Part shown: positions 12,001 through 19,606 of the stretch, in pieces | How the letters are laid out: each line of letters begins with the position of its first letter | Position numbering within the stretch: the first letter of the stretch is position 1 | Assembly: GCA_946803715.1 (NCBI GenBank) | Contig: CAMPET010000263.1 | Location: forward strand, 1-19,606 | Direction: 5' to 3' | Length of the DNA stretch: 19,606 nucleotides | From: Beroe ovata | Lineage: Eukaryota > Ctenophora > Nuda > Beroida > Beroidae | Program-made: the position numbers and the translations under genes | Notes under the pieces: generated by a model | The model's database searches: none | What the model was told of the DNA's origin: nothing | What the model saw: the letters and a program-made list of their open reading frames with translations, nothing else

Positions 12001-15000
12001 GAAATTATTCCTTTTCTCTGTGTCATATCAATCCCCAGGACACTCAAAAGTCCCCTTTTATTCCGTTTATAAATCCTCTTTTCCCTCTAGAGCTCTACCC
12101 CACTTACACTCCCAACGAGTCCCGATCGAATTTTGGCCCTATCTCAATTCCCTGAAGAGCTATTCGTCANTGTCCGATTGGTACCTACCAGCCGCTCTTC
12201 AAACAAACGTCCGACACAGCCTGTCTCCAGTGCAAGGAAGGCTACCTCTGTACCCGACCCGGGCTTGCTGCCCCCGATGTGCCCTGTCCTAAAGGTACCA
12301 CTCCCTGATATGTCTGCGCTATAAAATCAATGTTGCAGGGGGATCGTTCCTTTTCTCTGTGTCACTCTCATCATATCAATCCCCAGGACACTCAACTGTC
12401 CCCTTTTATTCCGTTTATAAATCCTCTTTTCCCTCTAGAGCTCTACCCCACTTACTCTCCCAGCGAGTCCCGATCGAATTTTGTCCCATTTTACACATGT
12501 AATGGCCATGTATTTGAGGACGCTGAATCGATTCTCGGTCGAATTTTGGCCCTATCTCAATTCCCTGAAGAGCTATTCGTCAGCTAACTTCTAACCTTAC
12601 ATGTGAAAAGAAATCATAATTTGCCACGATTTCCCGATGAGCTAGCTCAAAAATTCCTTCGGATTCGAATTCTACGTCAAAAAATAGGCCAGGAACACTT
12701 ATTTCTAGTATGCCCCCTGTAGAATTATTTTTTGGTGTCGGTGCGTCCCATTGATTTTCGCGTTTTTGTTGTGTTTGCTTCCCAGGGGTTTGATTTCGTC
12801 ATTTGGGCGTGGTTTCACGGCAAGTATGAACATCATAGGATTGCAATGAGGGTTGATACTTGTAGTGTGAGAGCAGGAGAGATAATTTGGTGGAAAATTA
12901 GTGTCGTCGGTGCCAGTAAAGACCTCATTTGAGACCCTCGAAATCGAAGTATAAAAGTGTGGAGTCACTCAACTTATTTTTACCGATACTCGGATCAAAA
13001 ATCCGAAGAAACATTTTTGTCTCATTTTCATACAAATATTACGCATTCCTATGTATTTTTGGACGCTGAATCGATTCCCGGTCGAATTTTGGCCCTATCT
13101 TGCTTCCCTGAGGTGCTATTCACCAATTCACTCCTTACCTTACATCTGAGAGGGAATTATAATTTACCACGATTTCCCGATCAGCTAGCTCAAAAATTCC
13201 TCCAGATTCAAATTCTACGTCAAAAATAGGCCAGGAAAGCCTATTTCTAGTATGCCCCCTGTAAAATTGTTCTTGGCCGTTTTTTGGTACCGGTGTGTCC
13301 CATTAGGGTTTGCAATCGATAATATCGGCGATAAAATTATANCGTCATTTGAGCGTGGTTTCACCGCAAGTATAAACATCAAATGATCACAATACAAAGA
13401 GGGTTGATACTTGTAGTGTGAGAGTAGGAGAGATGATTTGGTGGAAAATTGTGTCGCGAACTCTTTAAGGGGAAGGTTAAGTGACACCCGCGGGTTGAGA
13501 CGTATGGTAAAGACTCTCCCCTTCACCTCACTTCTCAACCCGCCCACAGGTCACTACTGCCCGGAGGGAGGTAACGAGGCAGTTCAATGCCCGCCCGGCA
13601 CTTACAATGACGAGTACGGCGCCTCCTCGCTTGAGGAGGGCTGTGAGGACTGCCCTGCGGGCTCCTACTGTGAGGATGTGATTTGCTCTGGGTCGTGCGA
13701 GTATGTACTGTCTCCTCAAGTCGTTAAATCATCTTTTCTGCAGATATCCTAGACTCTATATTCTATGAAACCTCACTCAGAATATCAGCGATGGTGTGCA
13801 CTGACACCACCAGTGACGCCGCCTTTACGTGTAATGAGGACAGGAGTGAGTGCACATTCACCCAGGTGGCGTGCACTCAGGAAGAAATTATTCTCACTGA
13901 CACGTGCTCTGCTGGACAGGTGAGACGCACGTGCACAAAGTATCATTCTCATTATACTTTGGTGGAATTGAATTGCTTCGAGCTGCGCAACAAGGACGCG
14001 ATGACTCATAGGAACATGTCATTCATTGAATATTCTACATTACAAATCCACATCGAATTTCCCATGGTCGTAATGATAACTCCCTCTCCTCAGATATGTC
14101 CCCGGACATCACCCAACATAATCCCCTGCGAGAACGGTGATCTCTGTCCAGCCCGGTCCACGGAGAAACAGAAGTGTCCACTAAACTCATTCTGTCCCGG
14201 AGCACGGGAACGCAGGGATTGCCCGGAGGGGAAACTCTGTGACGGAACAGAGGTATACGATCAAAAACTGATGCTATGTTTTCTCGAAATTTCAGTCAGT
14301 TATCTTATTAACGATTGGTACTATAAGTAAAACTTCTTCTCGTTTCCCCTACTGTCTTTGTTACCTCTAATGCTGTCTACTTATCTTTATTCCCAGACGT
14401 TCCACGACTGTCACCCGTTCCACTACTGTCTGGTGGAGGAGACACAGGTCGGTGACACCACTGTCCGTGACACCAACCCGTACACGTGCCCCGTGGGGCG
14501 GGAGTACTACTGCAACGCCGCGCTGCACGGCGCGTGCCACACCACCCTTGAGAACACGTGCAAGTTGTGTGATCCGGGTTTCTATAGAGACGAGGATATG
14601 CAGTTAACACCGGATTCCCAGTGTTTGGTGAGGAGCGATTTGGACGATGAAAGTGGAAGATAGCCATGATTTTGACGGATGATAACCTTGCGAATGTTGT
14701 CGCATATTTTACAACAACCATTTCATATCCCCTTCACCCCTCAGCCGTGCGATGCGGGAATAGTCTGTCCACAAGGATCTTGGACCAACAGAATTGATCT
14801 GGGGGACCAGGGATCAGCCAAGATATGTCCGCCAGGTATAGATCACAATTCCTCTCATCCTCAGAAATCTGAATCTATTCCGGACGCGTTATACTTAATC
14901 AGATATTCGGAGATCACTTGACATCCTGACTGAACCCATCATGACATCCCAGGATACTACTGCCCCGCGCAGTGTGGCAAAGAGATTCCCTGTCCCAAGG

Positions 15001-18000
15001 GAACGTTCAGTAGTGTGGAGGGAGCGACATCGGAGGACAGCTGTCAAGACTGTCCTGCTGGGAAATACAACCCATTCGAGGGGAGTTCGCGGTGTTATGA
15101 CTGTGGAGCTGACGCTTACACCATCGGTAAGAGGCGGAGAGATTTGTTTGTATGAATCGACCCTGGGCTTCTTGGATTGCTGCAAGAAAAGTGTTGTTTG
15201 ACAGAATTGATCACCGAAACGTTTATCTTCAGACACCCGGTTTTATTTCTGTACTTCTACCCTTCTCAAATGGAACTTTCTGACTTGTCCTCAGGTTCTG
15301 GTCGACACACAACATGTCAGTGTACGGGTAGCAACAGAAAGTTCCAGAACTCGACCGGTGACGCGCAGTACACCTACTGCACGTGCAGAGATAGCTATGT
15401 GCCTGTACCAGGTGGGTGGGAGCGTGTTGCCAGAGTAACAATTGTGCAACCTTCAGCAGTTATTCGAAATAATTTTCTCTTTGGTAAATTTACCAGTTAC
15501 CGTTAAGTTTACCGATAACCGGGCTAATTTACCGGGGTAGATTTACCCCCTCTTAACTCTCAGGTAACAACATCCTGTGTGTTCCTAAGATTTACCCTCT
15601 GTGTACCGACACACAGTCACGGGCCGAGGACGGTAACTGCTACGATAGTGAGGGATGGGAGACCAAGTGTAAAGAGGTACGGAGAGTTTGCTCCATTTTC
15701 TAGATTTTCTGGCCCCTAGATTTTCGAGTTCATGTTTTTCAGAATGATGCCAATCTAATCTTTCCTCTTGAATTACTCCGTTATTAATTCTCGAAATTCA
15801 CTGAAATGTCTTACCATATTTCCCTCAGAAATGTGGGGCAGCTGGTTATGTGGGCTATGATAAGGAGATAGGTGTTTGCAAGTGTCAGGTTGAGGATCTC
15901 GAGCAAGTCTGTGACTCCGACTGTCGACTCAAGTGAGTGACGATATGGAACACGTTTCATATCAATAAATTGTGATGAGTCCGACTTTTCTCAAAGCAAC
16001 ATTCGAAAACAGCTCACTACTCCGCATAAGAACCCTCTCATCCCCAACCATTCTCCCCGCATAGCAACCACTCACATCCACCATAGTAACCTCTCCCACC
16101 CCCTAGCAACCGGAAGAGTATCCAGCTAGTTTGCTCTGATAAGAACTATCTGAAACTGGTTGAAGCTGGCAACACGCAATCCCAGACAATATCCCACGAA
16201 CAGATTGAGCAGACTTTCCACAATGCTGCTAATCTGGTGTCCAAGTCTGCGTGTGACAAGGAGGATGGATCTACCAAAAGTGTGGGTAGTTTTGGGTGGA
16301 ATTTCTCGGTATTGTGATTGTCCGTGGCCACTCGATTTGATCAATTGATAGCAGTGTCCCTTGTGATTACTGACGAACGGTCCTCTACAGATGTATATGG
16401 CTGAAATTACCAATGAAGGGTTCAAGGGAGTGTACGAGCCATCCATGGAATCCGTCATGGATCCCATTGTCAACCCTGGAAAGAGAAGACGGCGACGGTA
16501 AGAATTTGTTCACTTACTCGAACTTTAACCTGCTTCACAGTCGATCATACTATAACCTCTTTCGCCTTCCGGTCCCATGTTAGTTTGTCGGTTATTCAAC
16601 AAGATCGGCTCACCAACTTCGGCCAGCAAGGGCATCAGTTTGTTCCCACTCTTACCCTTCCCTTTCACTGTCTCCAGGCAAGCTGAGGAAGTGCGCGGCA
16701 TCACAAATCCCGTGACGTGCATAGACCTGGGGACTTCCATCATGTTTACCGTTGGCAAGGAGATAGGATACCCTGTCTACAACACTGAGTCGCTGTACAA
16801 CACCAACAAGGACTTCGATAACACCGCTTTCCTTGATATGGCGTGAGTTACCATAGTAACGCGCTATGGCGCGGCGTGAGCGACCATAGTAACGCGTTAT
16901 TGATATGTGTGTTGCTTAGGTTTGAGTATAAGAAACAATTCTAATCCACCCTCTTTTCTCTTCTCAGTGAGCTAATCCAGCAGAGTACTATCGATCGACC
17001 CTACTTCTCGTACACATTTAACCAGGCAGGAACATACGCGTTCTACCTCAGTACCGATCCCTCCAAAACCATGCTGGTCACTGTCATGGATGAGAGTACC
17101 CAGTGCTCGGAAACAGGTGAGGCACCATGGTTACCATGGTAATGAGTGGTTACCAAGGTGATGATTGGTTACAAGGTTGGTGACTAGTTGCTATAGTGAT
17201 GACACTCGTGCTCACTGCTCATGATGAAGCTCATCATTCCCACTCTTCTAGGTCCATGGTTTGAGGACAGGCCTATGAACAACATCATGATAGGGAACAA
17301 GGTCCACCAGGAAGGTCTCATTCTGGAACCGGATTGGATTGTCATAGGAGCTCTCATCGCAGCATGGTTAGTTGCGATGATATTCCTTTGTTCAGATTCC
17401 TACCACTGTTTCATCCTGTCTTCCATACCATATACTTCATAGAATCTGCATCCCTTTCTCCATACATGAAACATCAACGAATGGCCACTCTAACAGATTC
17501 CTCACTTCTCTCCCCCTCGCAGTGTAATCGCGTGTATAATCCTCATTACTGGACTTATCCTGTTCAAGAGATATGGATGGAACAAGTACGACTATGTGCA
17601 GGCGTCCTACCGGGTCAAAGCCAAGAACTTCTCTCTCGATGAATATGCTAGCAAAGGTGGGAAATTAATGATAAACCGGACGGGGAGAAAATGCGGTATA
17701 TTCATGAGTGCGCCTGACTTATGTTTCCATAACAACGCGTTGTTCATTACAACGCGTGACGTTATCCCAACCAATAGGAAGCGTTGTACGTCCCGCGCGC
17801 AAGATTCACCCTAACGCAACGTCTGGCGTGACTGCTGGTTCCGATCACGTGATAGTGAATGAAGCTACTACTGGTGGACTGGTGGAGGCTACTCCACGAG
17901 TTGGACAACTGCCAGATATTGTGGAGGACGAGTTTTGGGATTACGATAAGCAGATTGATCTGGAAGGTAGGCTGAATAGCTCTTCTCGCGACGGGTTTTA

Positions 18001-19495
18001 CTTCTGATTCTTCCAGAGAATATGTCGCAAATTGAGCTAAGGGAACTGTTATTTTCGAAAAACATTTGCCATCAATTACGCAGGTTTCACCTCTTCGAAG
18101 TTGTACGAACACCTTGATCAGCAAGGTCACACTGTGATAACTGGGCTGTCCAAGCAGAAACAGGAAGCCAAAGCCCTCTATATGAAGGTGGCTGATCAGA
18201 ATGAGAGTTTGAAGGGGCTTTGGGTGTCGAAAATGAGACTGAAAGGTTTGAACTGCAATAATTCGAATGTTCGAGTCACGATGTATTATAGCTCTGTGAA
18301 TTCTGCCTGGGCGTTGCTCATAAATTCTATTTTTCAACCCGTTATTAGCCTTCTTACTTCTAGAATCTTCTTTGGTAGCTGTCTTAGAATCTATTTTCCC
18401 CAGTGTAGAAACATAAAGGAGATTACAATAATCACATATACTCCTCCCAGGCAAGAGCAGTATCGCTACAGCGAATGATCTGCAGGACTACGAAGACAGA
18501 AAGAGAGAGGCGGATATGGAGCTGGAGAGGAGAAAGAGGGTGGGAACTGATATCGGAAAGGTGAGGGGAAATTGGGATCGTAGTTGGAATGTTTTGCTAC
18601 CCAGATAGGAATAGAAGTCCGCTAACCCAATATCGGGTATAATCAGGTGCTGACACCTGTTATCCCCCGTAACAGGTGCTGATAGCAGCTCATAAGTTGC
18701 ACGTGGAGCGGGAGACACAGTTTGAGGAGCACCAGGTCCGGTTTAATACTCATCTCCGGAATGTGTTACGTCACGTACGAGTATTGATGACGTCATCAGA
18801 GGAGGAACAAATCGTGAGTTGAGGAATTGCAATTGGGAGAGATGTTCTATTTATTGAATTTTGAGACATAATCCATATTCCCTCACTTGCCAAGAGAATT
18901 GTCTGCAAGTTGCAACTATTATAGATGTCAGATACCATATACTCACCATTTCGCGCCTCCTTGCGCACTCGTGATCATTGACACCTGAATAATAGACAGC
19001 TCAGTGACACCTCATTCTTTTACTGACACCACCCTCCTCCATCCCCAGGACGAGGATGATCTGATAAATCAGATTGACGAGGCGGTTGTGGAAATGTCAC
19101 AGGATCACACAAACCTGTGTAAATCTGCGGCTGCGGCGTGGGGTGTCATTTACAGTTCCACTGGATCACCTCTGGTGAGTGGGAGGTGTCAAGTGGTGTC
19201 ACCGGCGATATCTGTTACGAAAATCCATGGCCGATTCCGTCAATTTTGACATTCTTGCCTCAAGTAGAAGATTGACTGAGATTTACAGTGGTATGAAATT
19301 GCCTCTCTGACCTCAGTCTTGACACCTCCCATGTCACCATTGACACCACTTTCTCCACAGGTGTATCCAGATAACCCGACTATTCCCATACCTATTGAGG
19401 AGTTACTCAATGATGAGGGCACAGTGAAGCCCACCCCTGGCATAGTGGACGTGGACCCTGTCACCAGTTTACTCATACCAGCCCCTGGGTCACAG
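1890..19495 (+). CDS. Giant multi-exon single-pass membrane protein with GCC2/GCC3 (ephrin-receptor-like) Cys-rich repeats
   Basis: Fifty-two exons can be chained across 17.6 kb, giving 7,214 coding bases (about 2,404 codons) with every junction GT-AG, every phase compatible and no in-frame stop. The exon coordinates are given in the seven block entries that follow. The order is: Cys-rich ectodomain with about 60 motifs of the type C-x-x-G-x-[YFHK]-C, which is the GCC2_GCC3/Ephrin_rec_like signature (residues 1 to about 1725); a Cys-rich region of different pattern; a K-R5 site near residue 1930; a cupredoxin-like stretch; one transmembrane helix at about 2063-2087; and a cytoplasmic tail of at least 317 residues. 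This resembles the very large, poorly characterised GCC2/GCC3 membrane proteins found in many animals. No function is assigned. A cell-surface adhesion or receptor role is inference. No start codon or signal peptide is visible, and the last exon either continues past the window or reads through to TGA 19529-19531. Confidence 0.9.
2311..2490. repeat. Pyrimidine-rich minisatellite in an intron
   Basis: This intron between exons 2130-2209 and 2494-2617 is largely made of imperfect repeats of CTCTCCCTCACCCTCATCTCA-like units, nearly all C and T with interspersed CA. It runs straight into the acceptor and so doubles as an extreme polypyrimidine tract. Confidence 0.8.
6138..6182. repeat. Three tandem 15-bp units, each self-complementary
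   Basis: Three exact copies of ACTCATACTATGAGC lie just after the donor at 6099. Each contains CTCAT-act-ATGAG, an inverted repeat able to form a small hairpin. It is in an intron next to the larger repeat array. Confidence 0.88.
6200..7290. repeat. Tandem pair of an unrecognised ~540-bp repeat, intron copy A
   Basis: Two closely similar units fill most of the 1,239-bp intron 6099-7337. The shared landmark CGATTTCCCGATGAGCTAGC begins at 6245 and again at 6784, a 539-bp period. Both units contain the same internal segments, such as GGGCGTGGTTTCACGGCAAG and CGATTCCCGGTCGA. Short open frames are present on both strands in each unit but none starts with a good ATG, and none resembles a transposase. 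I see no clear terminal inverted repeats or target-site duplication. A non-autonomous element family or a short satellite array would both fit. Confidence 0.85.
7338..11955 (+). other. Ectodomain block 2: 16 exons of GCC2/GCC3-type repeats
   Basis: Exons are 7338-7413, 7628-7749, 7896-8086, 8271-8460, 8639-8800, 8971-9062, 9159-9237, 9344-9518, 9701-9846, 10072-10225, 10368-10468, 10575-10856, 11024-11135, 11249-11360, 11510-11625 and 11801-11955. They give about 755 further residues (to about 1410). The same C-x2-G-x2-C pattern continues, for example CSAGYYC, CPAGSYC and CPKGHYC. The 282-bp exon at 10575-10856 is the largest in the gene and holds several motifs. The last exon ends in phase 1, matching the acceptor at 13550 beyond the repeat-filled intron. 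Confidence 0.88.
11956..12169. other. Intron sequence, first of two diverged copies
   Basis: Intron following exon 11801-11955. It matches 12295-12581 closely, apart from small substitutions, a short insertion and an internal deletion of about 70 bp between two CGAATTTTG direct repeats near its end. It stops at the N at 12170. Confidence 0.75.
12170..12170. other. Single N at a haplotype junction
   Basis: The sequence left of this base (11832-12169) is repeated to its right (12171-12581), so the N sits between two overlapping contig ends that were not merged. Confidence 0.75.
12171..12294 (+). pseudogene. Second copy of the 3' 124 bp of exon 11801-11955, with no acceptor
   Basis: This fragment aligns without gaps to 11832-11955 with six substitutions by eye. 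Five are synonymous and one changes Ser to Thr. It ends at the same donor (AAAG|GTACC versus AAAG|GTATC) but begins directly after the N at 12170, in the middle of the exon and without a splice acceptor. It is not needed for the reading frame, because exon 11801-11955 splices directly to 13550 in phase 1. It is most likely the other allele left behind by the assembler, rather than a decayed gene copy. Confidence 0.75.
12476..13455. repeat. Tandem ~540-bp repeat, intron copy B (partial, full, partial)
   Basis: The same repeat family as at 6200-7290 occurs here inside intron 11956-13549: the end of one unit (12476-12626), one full unit (starting at 12627) and the beginning of another (13170 to about 13455). 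The full period is 543 bp. The last copy is diverged near its middle, where the N at 13342 lies. The shared motifs TTTTGGTGTCTGTGCGTCCC and CGAATTTTGGCCCTATCT are recognisable in both arrays. Confidence 0.83.
13342..13342. other. Single N inside the last repeat copy
   Basis: One ambiguous base falls where this copy stops matching the other units: the sequence to the left (13305-13341) is unlike the corresponding part of copies at 6245 and 12627, and the match resumes at CGTCATTTG just after it. It may be another contig join. Confidence 0.5.
13550..15126 (+). other. Ectodomain block 3: six exons ending the GCC2/GCC3-like region
   Basis: Exons are 13550-13700, 13781-13919, 14094-14252, 14397-14627, 14745-14835 and 14953-15126, about 315 residues. 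The pattern loosens here. The second exon (VCTDTTSDAAFTCNED onward) keeps Cys but has none of the CPxG motifs. Its acceptor at 13779-13780 is the one that keeps the frame open; an earlier CAG at 13741-13743 would run into a stop. The fourth exon has a CPVG motif with an enlarged Cys spacing. The last exon returns to typical GYYCPAQC and CPAGKYNPF motifs, the form usual in secreted and receptor GCC2/GCC3 domains. Confidence 0.85.
15295..16497 (+). other. Membrane-proximal Cys-rich region ending in a polybasic K-R5 site
   Basis: Exons are 15295-15411, 15564-15676, 15829-15932, 16107-16281 and 16391-16497, about 205 residues. The first three are Cys-rich but use a different spacing (TTCQCTGS, YTYCTCRDSYVP, CGAAGYVGYDKE, CKCQVEDLEQVC), like the CxC modules seen in extracellular proteins. 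The fourth and fifth have few Cys and look like a folded spacer (SQTISHEQIEQTFHNAANLV). The donor at 16282 (GTGGGT) must be used rather than the nearby GTAGTT at 16286, because only it leaves phase 0 and avoids a TGA in the next exon. The region ends in KRRRR, completed to K-R5 by the next exon. Confidence 0.82.
16678..17116 (+). other. Cupredoxin-like domain before the membrane helix
   Basis: Exons 16678-16842 and 16968-17116 encode about 105 residues just outside the membrane. They run from DLGTSIMFTVGKEIGYPVY through NTNKDFDNTAFLDMAE to FSYTFNQAGTYAFYLSTD and MLVTVMDE. The alternating beta-strand pattern and the F-x-x-A-G-T-Y-x-F-Y strand resemble the last strands of plastocyanin/cupredoxin folds. 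I see no clear His-Cys-His-Met copper ligand set, so if the fold is right it is probably non-metal-binding. The call rests on pattern only. An alternative is another Ig-like beta sandwich. Confidence 0.5.
17252..17656 (+). other. Transmembrane helix and start of cytoplasmic tail
   Basis: Exons 17252-17366 and 17523-17656 join in phase 2 within the helix. The spliced segment W-IVIGALIAAC-VIACIILITGLILF is about 25 hydrophobic residues, followed at once by KRYGWNK, a positive-inside stop-transfer signal. This makes a type I protein with the Cys-rich part outside, as expected for disulfide-rich repeats. Two Cys inside or beside the helix are possible palmitoylation or dimer sites (inference). 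The intron splitting the helix separates it into two parts. Confidence 0.88.
17778..19495 (+). other. Cytoplasmic tail with coiled-coil segments and acidic proline-rich end
   Basis: Exons are 17778-17966, 18084-18245, 18451-18560, 18676-18813, 19049-19174 and 19361-19495, about 285 residues. An acidic stretch (DIVEDEFWDYDKQIDLEG) leads into three charged, helix-prone segments: LSKQKQEAKALYMKVADQ, DYEDRKREADMELERRKR and AAHKLHVERETQFEEHQV, which are likely coiled coils. The last exon is acidic and proline-rich (PTIPIPIEELLNDE, then PVTSLLIPAPGSQ). No kinase, phosphatase or death domain is visible. At 19496 there is a possible donor (GTTAGT). Without splicing, the frame adds 11 residues and stops at TGA 19529-19531, inside a 23-bp tandem repeat; continued splicing beyond the window seems more likely. 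Confidence 0.8.
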
Positions 19496-19527
19496 GTTAG
19501 TGGTGTCAGCGAGGAAGTGGCGTCAGC

Positions 19528-19596
19528 GTGAACTGTATAGTGTTATCAGAGTGAACTGTATAGTGGTGTCAGCGTGAACTGCATAGTGGTGTCAGC
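19528..19596. repeat. 23-bp tandem repeat at the end of the window
   Basis: Three units of about 23 bp (GTGAACTGTATAGTGGTGTCA and variants) follow the last exon, with partial related units on each side (19499-19527 and 19597-19606). They continue to the end of the window. Likely an intronic minisatellite. Confidence 0.8.
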
Positions 19597-19606
19597 GAGG
19601 AAATTG

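Noticed and set aside
12171-12294. A genuine extra exon of the giant gene
   Set aside because: It has no acceptor and starts at an N in mid-exon. The frame is complete without it.
13744-13780. Extra coding sequence from a CAG acceptor at 13741-13743
   Set aside because: In the required phase it meets a TGA before 13780, while the acceptor at 13779-13780 keeps the frame open.
17762-18454. A 230-codon open frame on the - strand
   Set aside because: It is antisense to two in-phase exons (17778-17966 and 18084-18245) and the introns beside them, and its translation has no recognisable domain. It is most likely a chance opening.

Overview
The window is animal nuclear DNA. Genes have many short exons with GT-AG introns of about 80-300 bp. 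The products are metazoan: a TMEM11-like mitochondrial protein, a COP9 signalosome subunit, and a giant Cys-rich single-pass membrane protein. Compact introns, high allele divergence and the giant receptor-like protein suggest a sponge or other early-branching marine invertebrate. That placement is an inference; no species-diagnostic sequence is visible.

Layout, all genes on the + strand: (1) 52-675, the last three exons of a TMEM11/PMI homologue, whose 5' part lies before the window. (2) 676-1184, intergenic. (3) 1185-1696, the first two exons of COPS6 (CSN6), after which the gene stops being recognisable. (4) A single N at 1814, which appears to hide an unsized gap: the rest of COPS6 and the start of the next gene are both missing. 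(5) 1890-19495, 52 exons of one very large gene, giving about 2,404 codons that splice together without a phase conflict or in-frame stop. It is open at both ends.

The giant protein runs, in order: about 60 C-x2-G-x2-C motifs typical of GCC2/GCC3 (ephrin-receptor-like) repeats; a Cys-rich section of different pattern; a K-R5 polybasic site that could be a furin site; a domain with cupredoxin-like features; one transmembrane helix; and a tail of at least 317 residues with charged coiled-coil segments and an acidic, proline-rich end. The architecture suggests a cell-surface adhesion or receptor protein. I know of no assigned function.

The two longest introns (6099-7337 and 11956-13549) carry tandem copies of an unrecognised ~540-bp repeat. 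At the N at 12170 part of one exon and its following intron occur twice, in slightly different versions. The substitutions are nearly all synonymous, which fits two alleles joined end to end by the assembler rather than a real duplication. A third N, at 13342, lies inside a repeat copy.

I found no RNA genes, CRISPR arrays, bacterial-type operons or intact transposase genes.
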